DNA of 46,303 bases, taken from contig CAYNTO010000024.1 of NCBI GenBank assembly GCA_964400355.1, positions 1 to 46,303 of the forward strand, written 5' to 3'. Positions 15,301 through 30,300 of this stretch are shown one piece after another; position 1 is the stretch's first letter, and each line of letters opens with the position of its first letter. This DNA is from JACKAL01 sp964400355 (GTDB lineage Bacteria; Bdellovibrionota; Bdellovibrionia; Bdellovibrionales; JAGQZY01). The notes beneath the pieces were generated by a model. It did no database searches, was not told the DNA's origin, and worked only from the letters and a program-made list of their open reading frames with translations. The position numbers and the translations under genes were made by a program.

Positions 15301-18300
15301 CCAACGGCGGAGACTTTCCGGCCACAGCTATCGTGGAAACTCTTTTAGCGGCACCATTTCGCTTTGCTGGCGGAGCATTTCCCGGTACCGGCGGCACCTG
15401 TGCGACGACGATCGCCAATGGCGCCACGTGCAGTATCGTTGTGGAGTTTGCGCCTACTGGAACGGGTCTCGCCACGGGTTCCATGCAGTTTGGTTATAAT
15501 AATGGAGCCACCACTCAAACCGTAGCACGTACAGTTCAAGGTACGGGAATGAGTCCAGCTGTTATCGTAGTAGATAGTGGCCCTACATTTAATTACAATT
15601 TACAACCGATCGGGAGCACCACACCACACACATTTACACTCACCAACTCTGGCGGTTTCGACGCTACAGTGTTGAGCGGCGGAGGCCTTACGCCTCCATT
15701 TGATTTTGCAGGTGGTGCATTTCCAGGTGGCGGTACCTGTACGGCCACATTGGCTGCTGGTGCCTCCTGTACAGTGATCGTCAATTATCAACCATCGCTT
15801 CCGGGTACCTTAAACGATACTTTGGAATTTACATATAATGATGGAGCCGCGGTGCAAACGGCAACGCGACCGATTACCGGTACTGCAGCAGCTCCGGCAA
15901 CGTTAACGCTTTCAGAGGTTAGCCCATACAGTTACGGCACGCAAGCGACGGGCTCTAATACGAATCATACATTCACGGTAAGCAATACCGGTGGGGTTAT
16001 GGCCACCGCCATCGCCGAGTCGGCTTTGGCCGCTCCGTACGCGTTTGCGGGCGGATCGTTCCCGGGTTTTGGTGGAGATTGCACGGGGACGCTGGCCTCG
16101 GGTGGTACGTGTTTAATTGTTGTGACCTTCAGTCCAACTATAAACGGTGTGGCTCCTGGCAGTATCCAATTGGATTACAACGACGGTGTGAACGCACAAT
16201 CCGTGACCCGCACACTGACCGGTGTGGGTGCCAACCCAGCACTTCTGTCGGTGACCGACAGTCCGTTGTACGATTTCTTGTTGCAAGGAACGGGTTCAAC
16301 CACGTCACACACGTTTACCGTGAGCAACTCCGGCGGCGTTCCCGCAACTGCAGTTACGGGATCGGGCCTCGCAGCACCATTTGATTATTTGGGTGGAGTC
16401 TATCCTGGAACTGGTGGAAACTGTACGGCCACGTTGGGTGCAGGTGCTACGTGTACTATCGTTCTCGCGTACACCCCAATGACCACTGGGGTGCACAATG
16501 GCGCGCTCAATTTGGATTACAATGATGGCGCTGCGGCCGCCACCACCGTGGTTGTCGGAGTGACCGGGACAGGCGCGTCCCCAGCGCTACTTACAATTGA
16601 TAGTGGTCCAACATATGATTACATGACAGCAGCAGTGGGCTCGGTCACCAATCACACATTCAACATTACGAATAGCGGTGGAGTGACAGCAACACTTATG
16701 GCGGGTGGATCCTTCGGCGCTAACTTTACATTCGCCGGTGGAACGTATCCAGGAGGTGGAACATGTGGAGCCACTCTCGGCGCGACGCTCTCATGTACGG
16801 TGATTGTGAGCTTTACTCCGATTGCTTCCGGTGCGCTTTCAGATACACTCACCATCGGTTACAATAATGGTATCACTGCGCAAACCGCAACTCGCCCTGT
16901 TCAAGGAACAGGTGCGGCACCGGCGCTACTTACACTCTCCCATGGCGCCACTCATAACTTTGGCAATGTGGCTGTGAACGGCACAGCCAGCGTGATCATT
17001 ACGGTGACAAATACAGGTGCGGTGGATGCCACGGCGATCAGTGGATCGGGTCTTGCCGCTCCGTACGGTTTTGTGGGTGGCTTATTTCCAGGTGTGGGTG
17101 GCGATTGTGCAGGCACTCTCGCACCAGCGGCGACATGCTTGATCGCGGTCGAGTTTGCACCGACAGCTCCTGGTGTTGCAGGCGATACAGTGGTTGTCGA
17201 TTACAACAATGGTGCGATTGTTACGAGTGCCAGCCGTCCACTCACTGGTAACGGCGCGGCTCCCGCACAGATCACGATCAGTAACAATCCTCAATACGAT
17301 TTTGGAAACCGTGTGCTCACATCTACAACTAATGGCACACTGACTCTTACCAACACGGGTGGTGTGCCCGCCACTTTAATGACCGGTGTCGGCCTCGGTG
17401 CTCCGTTTGATTATGCGGGCGGCTCTTACCCGGGAACACTTGGAACTTGCGGTGCCACACTTGCGGCCACTGTAAGTTGTACGATCGATATCACATTCAC
17501 TCCGGGTGCACTGGGTTTACTCACTGATGCGGTGGACATCAATTTTAACGACGGCGTTACTGGGCAAACCTCGAGCCGCAACGTACAGGGGGCCGGAGTT
17601 AACCCGGCTGTTCTCGCTATCAACGAATCTCCATTTTACGATTACACCACGCAGGCGACGGGGTCGACCACGCTACATACATTTATCGTTACCAATAGCG
17701 GCGGCGCTCCGGCAACTGGAGTTACAGGTGCTGGGCTCACTGGTCCTTACGCTTTTGCCGGCGGGACTTATCCAGGAACGCTGGGTACGTGTACGGGCAC
17801 TATTGCCAATGGTGCTACTTGTAACATCGTTGTATCTTTTGCACCGACACTTACCGGTGTGCAAACAGACGATATCGAATTGAACTATTACGATGGCGCG
17901 AACACTCAGGCTACAGCTCGCCAGGTTACCGGCAATGCGGTCAATCCGGCATTGCTCACGATAAGTGATTCTCCGGTTTATGATTTTGGAGCGTTGCCAC
18001 AAGGTTCTTCGACCAACACACTTTTGACCATTAACAATTCGGGTGGTTTTACCGCTACGGCACTTGCAGGCAGCGGCTTGTCTGCGCCATTTAGTTTTGT
18101 GGGTGGTTCCTTCCCGGGCACTGGCGGTAATTGTACAACTACGCTCGCTCCCGGTGCCACGTGTAGTATCGAAATCAATTATTCTCCAGGCGCTATCGGC
18201 TCGCTGACAGACACTATGATCGTGGATTACAACGACGGTGCGAACAACCAAACTGCGACACGCGACATTACCGGCGAAGGTGTGCCGCCCGCCGTTCTCA

Positions 18301-21300
18301 CGCTCAGCAATGGTCCTTCATTTGATTTTGGCATTCGCGCACTGGGCAGTGTAACTGATCAAACATTCACAGTGACAAACACCGGTGGTTTTATAGCTTC
18401 GTCAATGACCGGAACGGGTCTGGGAGCACCATTTGAGTTTGCCGGTGGATCTTATCCCGGTGCCTTAGGAACGTGTAGTGCGAATTTAGCACCGTTGGCC
18501 ACGTGTACGATCGTTGTGCGCTTTAGCCCTACCATCACAGGCTCATTTCCAGATACAGTTCAGATCGATTACAACAATGGATTTACCTCGCAGTCAGTGA
18601 CGAGAAACTTGGTCGCTACTGGCGCAAATCCGGCACTTCTCGCTATCGATAGTGGTCCGACATATGATTACATGACACTAGCGACAGGTGCCACGGCCTC
18701 TCATCTTTTCACAGTGAACAATTCGGGCGGTGTGCCAGCAACGGGCATTAGCGAAGTGGGTCTATCAGGAGCTTTTGCCTTTGTGGGTGGAACGTTCCCG
18801 GGGACTGGCGGAAACTGCGGTGCCGTGCTCAATCAGGGCTCATCGTGTGTTCTTGCGATTTCTTTTAGCCCAACCTTGACGGGCTTGCAGACCAATTCTA
18901 TTCAGCTCAATTACAACGATGGTGCAGCGGCGGTCAATACAACTCGGGCGATACAAGGAACTGGGGCCGCTCCGGCACTGATTACATTGAGCGAAGTCGA
19001 TCCGTATGATTATACGACACTCGCTAACGGCGCATTTGCCGACCATACATTTACACTGACCAATGGTGGCGGTGTGGCCGCTACCGCCTTAGCGGGCACT
19101 GGCCTTGTTCCACCGTTTTCGTTTGTGGGCGGTTCCTATCCCGGCGGCGGAACGTGTGCGGCAACGCTTGCTCCAGCGGCGTCCTGTACAGTGATTGTGC
19201 GATTCGCACCTACAGTGAGTGGAACATTTAATAGCGCTATCAATATTAATTACAACAATGGTGTTTCGGCGCAGACTTCCACGCGCACAGTGACTGGAGC
19301 GGGACAAAATCCTGCGCTTTTGGCCATCTCCAACGGCGCCACCTATGATTTCGGTCTGGTGGCTAATGGCGGAACAGCCTCGTTTGTATTTACGATTAGC
19401 AACTCGGGCGCCGTGCCGGCGACCGCTGTGGCAGAAACCACTTTGGCCGCGCCGTTCACATTCTTGGGTGGACCATATCCTGGCGCGGGTGGTACCTGCG
19501 GTACTACATTGGGTGCCGGTGCCAGCTGTTTGATCGCAGTGGAATTTGCTCCCACAGGAATCGGTGCCTTCAATGGCACGATTACGATGTCGTACAATAA
19601 CGGCGCTGCGACGGTGACCGCGACCCGTCCTGTACAAGGTACGGGTGGTGCGCCGGCAGTGATCGGCATTACTGACGGACCTACACTCAACTTTGGCACT
19701 CTCGCCATTGGTTCCACCAATGACTACACTCTCACACTCAATAACTCGGGTGCGGTGAGTGCAACAAGCATCACCGGTACCGGCTTGATTCCTCCATATC
19801 AATTTAAAAATGGAACATATCCTGGATTTGGTGGAACGTGCGGTGGGACAATCGCGGCAGGCGCCTCGTGTACCATTGTTATTACCTATGAGCCAATGAC
19901 AGTCGCCACCCACAACGACGACATCGAAATCAACTACAACAATGGTGTGGCGCCGACATCCAGCCTGCGCGCAGTAACGGGCGTGGGTGCAAACCCGGCG
20001 TCTCTCGCCATCTCTGATAACCCAACCTACGACTACGGTCCACTCACGGTAGGCGCCACTCTCGATCACACATTTACAATCAACAACAGTGGCGGTGTTG
20101 CTGCCACAGCGTTTGGCGATGCGGGCACGCTCGCCGCACCGTTTGCATATTTAGGCGGAACATATCCTGGTACAGGTGGCACGTGTAATACATCGCTGTC
20201 AGCAGGAGCAAGCTGTACAATACGTGTAAGTTTTGCTCCTACGGCATCGGGTGCACCATCGAGCACGATCACGTTGTCTTACTTTGACGGTGCCGCTACA
20301 CAAAGCACCAATCGCCCTGTGATCGGAACTGCTCTAGGCCCTGCGAATATCACTATCGGTGGTGTAGATCCTTATCCATTCGGCACAGTGCCGACGGGAA
20401 GTATCAATACACAAACATTCACTCTAACAAATACGGGCGGGACGACAGCTACAGGGATGTCGGGAACGGGTTTATCATTCCCTTATAGTTTTTCTGGAGG
20501 CTCGTATCCTGGTGGAGTAGGTACATGTTCCACAACGTTGGCACCTGCGGCTTCGTGTACAATTGTTGTCGCGTACACTCCGTCTGCTCCGAGCGTGTCG
20601 GATCTGGCGACGGCGCAAATCAATTACAACAACGGTGCTTCCGCACAAGTGGCGTCACGCAATCTCACCGGCACAGCAGTGGCGCCGGCGCTACTGATTA
20701 TCTCCGATACGGATCCCTACAATTTTGGTACACTTGCCATTGGCTCAAGTGCCACACGTACCTTTACCATCACCAACACCGGTGGCTTCCAAGCATCGAG
20801 TATGGTGGAATCAGGTATTGGTGGTCCGTTTACATATTTTGGTGGACCATATCCAGGAACCGGTGGAAATTGCTCAACAACGCTCGCTGCGAGTGCCACA
20901 TGTACAATTGTGGTTCAGTATGCTCCGGCGGCTCCAGGTCTGTTGAACGATGCAATTAGTTTTGCTTACAACGATGGTGTGAACGCACAATCCGTGGATC
21001 GTCAGGTTCAGGGGACTGGCGCAAACCCAGCCTCTCTCACGCTTTCTGAAGTTGATCCGTACGATTACGGTTTGAGAGCGACAGGTTCAGCCACTGCGCA
21101 CTCCTTCACGCTCACAAACGGTGGCGGATTCACGGCGACGGCCATTGCAGAAACGGGTTTAGCGCTTCCATACCGCTTTGTCGGCGGCACCTTCCCAGGC
21201 ACAGGTGGTACCTGTACAACATCTCTTGCTCCAACATTGAGTTGTATTCTTGAAATTGAATTTGTACCTACAGGAACCGGTCTTTTCCCAGACACTATTA

Positions 21301-24300
21301 ATATCACTTACAACAACGGTGCCGCCACTGCAGCGACGACTCGCCAAATCCAAGGGACCGGAGCGGCTCCCGCACTGATCACAATTACTGATTCGGATCC
21401 ATATGATTTTGGACCGGTGACGGTGGGCTCTACAGCTCTTCGCGTGTTCACTCTCACAAACGGCGGCGCCATTGCGGCAACAGCCGTGGGTGGCGTTGGT
21501 CTCGGAGCACCGTTCTCATTCCTCGGTGGATCTTATCCAGGTGGGGCGGGGACTTGCGGAGTGTCTATTGCTGCCGGTGCAAGTTGTACGATCGAAGTGC
21601 GCTACGCTCCCATTGCGGCGGTATCTTCGAATGACACGATTGAGATCAATTATTATAACGGAGCTACGTCGCAGACTTCGAATCGCGATGTCACGGGTAC
21701 GGGTATAGCGCCGGCGCTACTTACAATTGATAGTGGTCCTACGTACGATTACGGTTTGATCGCAAACGGCGGAATCCGCGATCACTCATTTATTGTCACC
21801 AACAGCGGAGCCAGTGCAGCCACTGCGATCAGTGAAACTGCCCTCGCGCCACCTTTTGCTTTTGCAAGCGGTGGCTATCCGGGGCTTGGCGGTAACTGTG
21901 GTTTAACAATTGCTGCGGGAGCTTCGTGTACTTTGGTGGTTCGCTACTCCCCAGTAACGATAGCGGCCCACGGCGGTTCAATCAATTTACAATACAACAA
22001 CGGCGCGTCGGTAACAGCCGCGACTCGTCCGGTGCAGGGCCAAGCGGGCGCTCCGGCGACAATCGCCATTTCCAATGGTCCTACATACAACTACGGCACA
22101 CGAGCGACGGGTTCAAGCACGCCGCACACTTTTGTGCTCAACAATGGCGGTGCGGTAACGGCCACGGCCATAGCAGATGCCAATGAGCTGGCTCTTCCGT
22201 TTGTATATGTCGGTGGGTCATATCCTGGTACAGGCGGTAATTGCGGTGCCACTCTCGCAACTGGCGCCTCATGCAATATCGTTGTGGCATTCGAACCCAC
22301 TGGCGCAGGTGTTGCTAACGACACCATTGAGATTGATTACAATACGGGAGTTGCGGGCACAAGCACGCTCCGCGATGTCACCGGTACGGGCGCCGCACCG
22401 GCCTCTCTGACGATCACCGACGGCCCAACTTATAACTATGGTTCGATTACAGTCGGTGCAACTGTGGATCACACATTCACGATCACTAACGGCGGTGGTG
22501 TGGCAGCGACGGCCATAGCCGAAACCACACTGAGTGGCGCATATTCCTTTGCGGGTGCGCCATACCCAGGCACGGGTGGAACGTGCGGGCCGAGCCTGTC
22601 TGCAGGTGCTAGCTGCGATATCGTTGTGCGTTTTGCACCGGTCGCATCGGGCGTAACGAATAATACAATAACACTTTCCTACTTTAACGGTGCAGCAACC
22701 ACCACATCGGCACGTCCGATCACAGGGGCGGGATTGTTGGCAGCGACGATCACTATCAGTGAGCTCGAACCTTACTCATTCGGTACCCAACCGAGTGGAA
22801 GTGTTACCGATCATACCTTCACACTCACCAATACGGGCGGCTCTGCTGCCACGGCCATTGTTGGTGGTGGGTTACTCGCTCCGTTCAGTTACGCAGGCGG
22901 TTCGTATCCAGGTGGTGGAACGTGTGGTGTAACGATTGCGGCGGGTGCGAATTGCACGGTGATTGTTCGTTACGCGCCGGGAGCGCCGAATCCTGCTCAT
23001 GCGGGCACCATACAAATTGATTACAATAATGGAGTGATTGCTCAGTCCGTGACTCGTGGGGTAACAGGGGTGGCGGTCGCACCGGCATCACTCACCATCT
23101 CCGATTCCAATCCTTACAGCTTCGGCACGGTGGCCACAGGCGCGAGCAGTACACACGTATTTACAATCACTAACGGTGGTGGCTTTCAAGCGTCGGCGAT
23201 GAGTGAGACGGGCCTTGCTGCTCCATACTCTTTTGTCGGTGGCACTTACCCCGGCAATACGGGAACCTGCGGAGCTACACTGAATGCAGGACAAACGTGT
23301 ACCATAAATGTGCAATATGCGCCTGGAGTTGCAAGCCCTGCGGATAACGGTACCGTTACCATGGCGTACAATGATGGTGTCAATGCGCAATCTGTTTCGC
23401 GCACCATTACCGGTGTGGCAGTACTGCCAGCAACTCTCACTATCTCTGAGTCTGACCCGTACAATTACGGAACCCTAGCAACAGGTGCAAGCCTCAATCA
23501 TTCATTCACGGTGACCAATACCGGTGGATTTACTGCCAGCGCGATTGTGGAATCGGGGCTTTCGGCACCATTCGCATTCGCCGGTGGCACTTTCCCAGGT
23601 TCGGGTGGTAACTGCGCAGTGACCATTGCTCCATCTGCATCGTGTACGATTGTTGTTGCTTTTAGTCCCATCGCCACCGGTGTGGCATCAAGCACCATCG
23701 AGCTCGATTATAACAACGGTGCATCGGTTGTGACGGTTGCCCGTCAAGTTCAAGGAACTGGCGCAGCTCCGGCAGTGATTTCGATTACAGATTCCAATCC
23801 GTACGATTTTGGCAACATCACAGTAGGTGCCACGGCGACGCGAACATTCACTCTCACTAACGGTGGTGCGGTTGCCGCAACGGCCGTCGGGGGCTCGGGT
23901 CTCGGTGCTCCATTCTCGTTCTTAGGTGGCTCTTATCCAGGTGGCGGAACGTGTACCGCGACAATCAATGCGGGCGCATCATGTACGGTCGTGGTGGAGT
24001 TTGCTCCATTAACAGCCATCGCTTCCAATGCCACTATGGATATCAACTACAACAATGGAGTGATTGCGCAAACATCGAGCCGAACACTCACGGGTACTGG
24101 AATTGCTCCCGCACTTCTCACGATTGATAGCGGCCCTACATATGATTATGGTTTAATTGCTAACGGTGGATTCTTAGATCGTACCTTCTCTGTCACCAAC
24201 TCCGGCTCCAGTGCAGCAACGGCGATCCTGGAAACGGGATTGGCAGCTCCATTTGCCTTTGCAAGTGGAGGTTATCCGGGACTGGGTGGTAATTGCGGAG

Positions 24301-27300
24301 CCACGATTGCAGCAGGCGCCACCTGTACACTGGTTGTGCGGTACTCGCCATCGTCGATCGCGGCTGACAGCGGCGGCATTAATCTCCAGTATAACAATGG
24401 CGCTGTGGTAACAGCCGCGACTCGTCCTGTACAAGGGCAGGCGGGCGCTCCAGCGAATATTGCAATCTCTAACGGGCCTACGTTCAATTACGGCATACGC
24501 GCTACAGGATCGAGCACGCCGCAAACATTTGTACTCAATAACGGCGGTGCGGTTACGGCGACAGGTATTGCAGATGCCAATGAACTAGCTCCTCCATACG
24601 TGTACGTAGGAGGTTCATTCCCGGGAACTGGTGGTAATTGTGGTGCCACTCTTGCAACCGGCGCTTCTTGTAACATTGTCGTCGCATTTGAACCTTCGGG
24701 TTTGGGTGTTGCAAACGACACTATTGAAATTGATTACAACAATGGCGTGGCTGGCACGTCCTCTTTGCGAGACGTGACTGGAACTGGCGCTGCTCCTGCA
24801 CTCCTCACAATTAGTAATGGCGCCACATTCAACTATGGATCCATCACAGTCGGTGCAACGCTGGATCAAACATTCACTGTTACCAATGGTGGTGGCGTGG
24901 CCGCATCAGCCATGGCGGAAACCACATTGAGCGGAGCGTACTCGTTTGCGGGTGCCCCTTATCCGGGTACAGGTGGAACCTGTGGTCCGACGCTTTCAGC
25001 GGGCGCCAGTTGTGACATCGTGGTACGATTTGCGCCAGTCGCATCGGGTGTAACTAACAATACAATCACGCTATCGTATTTTAACGGTGCCGCGTCCACA
25101 ACCTCCACACGTCCAGTCACGGGCGCAGGCTTAACCGCGGCGACAATCACAATCAGCGAACTTGAACCCTACTCTTTTGGCACTCAGCCAAGCGGTAGCT
25201 CTACAGATCATACATTTACACTTACGAACACGGGTGGATCTTCTGCTACGGCGATTGTCGGCGGCGGTTTGAGCGCTCCATACAGTTTTGCCGGCGGATC
25301 CTATCCAGGTGGTGGAACCTGCGGAGTGACTATCACTGCTGGAGCAAATTGTACCATCATCGTTCGCTATGCGCCCGCTGCTCCGAGTGTTGGCGATACA
25401 AGCACGATACAAATCGATTTTAATAATGGTGTGACTGCGCAATCCGTAACTCGCGGGGTAACCGGAGTTGCTGTAGCGCCGGCGTCTCTGACAATATCTG
25501 ATAGCAATCCTTATAATTTTGGCACGGTAGCGACCGGAGCGAGCAGCACCCATGTGTTTACAATTACAAATGGTGGTGGTTTCCAAGCATCGGCCTTGAG
25601 TGAAACCGGCATCGGCGCTCCTTATTCCTATGTGGGCGGATCTTACCCCGGAAACACTGGAACTTGCGGTGCGACGTTGAATGCTGGACAGTCGTGTACT
25701 ATCAATGTGCAATACGCTCCAGGCGTGGCGAGCCCTGCAGATAACGATTCGGTTGTCATGGCATACAACGATGGTGTGAATCCACAGACAGCAACACGTA
25801 CAATTACGGGTGTAGCTGTGTTGCCAGCGACACTCACAATTTCCGAATCAGATCCTTACAACTACGGCACTCTCGCTACAGGAGCAAGCCTCAATCACAC
25901 GTTCACACTCACCAACACGGGGGGCTTCACTGCAAGTGCGATCGTAGAATCTGGCCTCACCGGCCCATTCGCTTTTGCCGGTGGTACATTCCCGGGATCT
26001 GGCGGAAATTGCGCGGTGACGATTGCGCCTTCGGCGTCGTGCACGGTGGTGATCGCGTTTAGCCCAGGCACTACAGGTGTGGCATCCAGCACCATCGAGT
26101 TTGATTACAATAATGGCGCTTCTGTTGTTACGGTGGCTCGCCAAGTGCAAGGCACAGGTGCAGCTCCGGCATTGATCACCATCACAGATTTTGACCCGTA
26201 TGATTTTGGCAATGTCACCGTTGGTTCATCGGCAACACGCACATTCACGCTCAACAATACCGGCTCGGTGGCTGCCACTGCGGTGGGCGGCGGAGCTACT
26301 TTAACGGCTCCGTTCTCTTTCTCAGGTGGTTCGTATCCAGGTGGTGGAACATGTACGGCAACAATCAATGCTGGTGCTTCATGTACGGTGGTTGTAGCAT
26401 TCGCACCCACGGGCTCAGTCACATCAAATGCCACGCTCGATATCAATTATAGTAATGGTGTAACAACTCAAACATCGAACCGAACAGTCACTGGAACGGG
26501 CATCGCGCCAGCACTTCTGACTATCGATAGTGGTCCTACGTATAACTACGGCTTGATCGCAAGTGGTGGAATCCTCGATCACACATTTACAGTCACCAAC
26601 AGTGGTGCCAGTGCGGCCACGGCGATCAGTGAGATCGGACTCGCAGCACCATTTGCATTTGCAAGCGGTGGGTACCCCGGTCTTGGCGGTAATTGCGGTT
26701 TGACGATTGCAGCAGGTGCCACATGTACATTGGTTGTTCGATACTCGCCTCTGGCGATTGCAGCCGACGGCGGTACAATCAACTTACAATACAATAACGG
26801 TGCTTCGTTGACTGCGGCGACGCGTCCCGTACAGGGGCAGGCGGGCGCTCCGGCATCTCTGGCGCTTTCCAATGGTCCAACATACAATTACGGTATACAA
26901 GCTACTGGATCGAGCACTTCACATACATTCACACTCAACAATTCGGGTGCAGTGACTGCTACAGGTATTGTCGATTCCGGTGTTTTAGCCGCGCCATTCG
27001 TTTATGTCGGTGGTTCGTATCCCGGTACAGGTGGAAACTGCGGAGCCACACTCGCCACTGGCGCAACATGTAACATTGTTGTGGCGTTTGAGCCGAGCGG
27101 AACAGGGGTGGCAAACGGTTCGTTGGAGCTTGATTTCAATGACGGAGCTATTGCGACCACCACCGCTCGCGCACTAACAGGTACCGGCGCGAACCCAGCA
27201 TCTCTCACCATCACCGATGGTCCAACGTATAACTACGGCACTGTAACAGTGGGTGCCAATGCGGATCACATCTTTACCGTAACCAATGGTGGTGGAGTGG

Positions 27301-30300
27301 CTGCGACAGTAATGTCGGAAACTGGCCTCGGAGGATCGTACACATTTGTCGGTGGAACATACCCTGGAACGGGTGGAACCTGTGGCGCCTCTTTATCTGC
27401 TGGGGCGAGTTGCGATATCGAAGTTCGCTTTGCGCCGAGTGGTTCAGGTGTGGCGACAGATACCATAGTTATGTCTTACTTTAACGGTACCGCCACGACC
27501 ACTTCGAACCGCGATGTGACTGGTAACGGAACGCTGCCAGCGACGATCACCATCAGCGAAATCAATCCATACAATTATGGCACGCAGCCTACTGGAAGTG
27601 TGACAGACTATGCATTCACCCTCACCAACACTGGTGGTTCAACGGCAACGGCAATTGTTGGCGGTGGATTAGTGGCACCTTATAGCTACGCCGGCGGATC
27701 CTATCCTGGCGGTGGCACTTGCGCGGGAACAATCGCTGCCGGTGCAAACTGCACAATTATAGTTCGCTATGCTCCTGGTGCGCCTAGCGTTGCTCACAAC
27801 AGCACAATTCAAATTGATTACAACAACGGTGTCGTGCCGGCCGCGGTGACTCGTGACGTGACTGCAGTGGCGGTGGCTCCTGCGCTCCTAACGGTATCGG
27901 ATTCAAATCCTTACAACTTCGGTACACTGGCGACAGGGGCAAGCTCGCAACACACATTTACCATCACTAACACCGGTGGCTTCCAGGCCTCGGCCATGTC
28001 GGAAGTGGGACTGGGTACACCATATGTGTACTCGGGTGGTTCGTATCCAGGTACACTTGGAACCTGCGGAGCCACTCTCAATGCTGGCCAAACTTGTACC
28101 CTCGATGTTCGCTATGCGCCAGGCTTAGTGAGTGTTGCTGACAATGATACACTCGATATGCAATACAGCGATGGTGTGAACACCCAACATGCTACGCGTA
28201 CGGTAACCGGCGTGGCGGTTGCGCCTGCGACACTCACCATCACGGAGTCTGATCCTTACAACTACGGAACGATCGCTTCCGGTGGAACCATCAATCACAC
28301 GTTCACGCTCACCAACACCGGTGGTTTCACGGCTTCGGCGATTGTTGAAAACGGACTGGCAGCACCATTCGCTTTTGCTGGTGGCGGTACATTCCCAGGC
28401 GCGGGTGGTACGTGTACCACATCCATCGCACCACTGGGCGCTTGTACTATTGTTATTGCGTTTAGCCCAACGGCCACGGGTTTGGCTCCAGATACAATTG
28501 ATATCGGATACAATAACGGCGCGGGAACTGTAAACGTCACTCGTCAGGTTCAGGGTACAGGTGCAGCACCGGCGCTCATCACGATCACGGACAGCAATCC
28601 TTACGACTTTGGCAACGTTACTGTTGGCGCCATCGGATCACGAACATTTACACTCACTAACACAGGTGCCGTGAGCGCTACCGCAGTCGGCGGTTCGGGC
28701 TTAGGTGCTCCGTTCTCATTCGCAGGTGGCTCCTATCCTGGTGGTGGAACGTGTGCAGGAACAATCACCGCAGGTGCAAGTTGTACCGTGGTTGTGGAGT
28801 TTGCGCCGACGACGCCTGTTGCATCGAACTCTTCGATGGATATCAATTACAGCAACGGTGTGACAGCGGTGACATCGAGCCGTACTGTCACCGGCACGGG
28901 TATTAGCCCTGCGCTTCTCACAATTGATAGCGGCCCCACATATGATTACAGTTTGATCGCTAATGGCGGTATTGCCGACCACATGTTTACAGTTACGAAC
29001 GCAGGCGCAAGCGCCGCGACGGCCATCACCGAAACCACACTTGCTGCACCGTTTGCTTTTGCATCTGGCGGGTATCCAGGTTTGGGTGGAAATTGCGGTT
29101 TGACTATTGCGGCCGGTGGCAGCTGTACAATTGTGGTGCGTTACGCTCCCGGCGTTATCGCGGCACATGGTGGATCGATCACACTCCAGTACAATAATGG
29201 CGCGGCCACTTCTACCGCGGTTCGCCCAGTACAGGGACAGGCGGGTGCTCCGGCATCATTGGCATTGTCGAATGGCCCAACATACAATTACGGTATACAA
29301 GCTACAGGTTCTAGTACGCCGCACACGTTCACACTCAATAACTCGGGCGCAGTTTCAGCCACGGGCATCGCAGATGCGGGCTCTCTTGCTGCGCCATTTG
29401 TTTATGTGGGCGGTTCTTACCCAGGTACAGGCGGTAACTGCGGAGCGATCCTCACTACCGGTGCTACATGTAATATAGTAGTAGCGTTTGAGCCATCAGG
29501 TCCAGGCGCGGCTGCTGGAACTTTAGATTTGGATTACGACACAGGAGCTGCTCCAGCCTCAACTGCTCGCGCGTTGGCGGGAACCGGAGCTGCACCGGCA
29601 TCACTCACAATCAGCGGTGGACCGACGTATAACTTTGGTTCAATCACAGTGGGTGCAAATACTACAAACATCTTTACTGTAACCAATAGTGGCGGTGTCG
29701 CAGCGACGGTAATGTCGGAGACCGGCCTCGGTGGAGCCTATACATTCACCGGTGGAACATATCCTGGTACAGGTGGAACGTGCGGCGTTTCTCTATCTGC
29801 CGGTGCAAGTTGCGATATCGAAGTGCGCTTTGCTCCGAGTGGGTCGGGTGTTGTTACCGATACCATTGTGCTTGCGTACTTCAATGGAACTGCATCCACC
29901 TCGGCGCTTCGCGATGTTACAGGTGCTGGATTATCTGCCGCCACAATCACCATTAGCGAACTGGATCCTTATAGCTACGGTACACGTCCAACGGGAAGCA
30001 CTACAAATTACACCTTCACACTGACCAACACTGGTGGCTCAACGGCGACAGCTCTTGTTGGCGGCGGATTGACAGCTCCTTATTCATTCGCTGGTGGTTC
30101 TTTCCCTGGTGGCGGGACATGTACAACAACACTGACCGCCGGCGCGAACTGTACTATTATTGTTCGCTACGGACCTAGCGTTCCGGGCACACACAACGAC
30201 ACTATTGAGATCAATTACAACGATGGCGTAAATACGGTTCTTTCAGCTCGCGATGTCGTGGGAGTTGCGGTTGCGCCTGCCACACTCACCATTTCGGAAA

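Noticed and set aside
19089..20069. Long minus-strand open frames inside the giant gene (for example 326 codons here, and 17673-18251, 25131-25712)
   Set aside because: They recur at the repeat period, are rich in Arg, Ser and Cys or low-complexity Pro/Ala, have no ribosome sites, and result from codon bias of the sense repeats.
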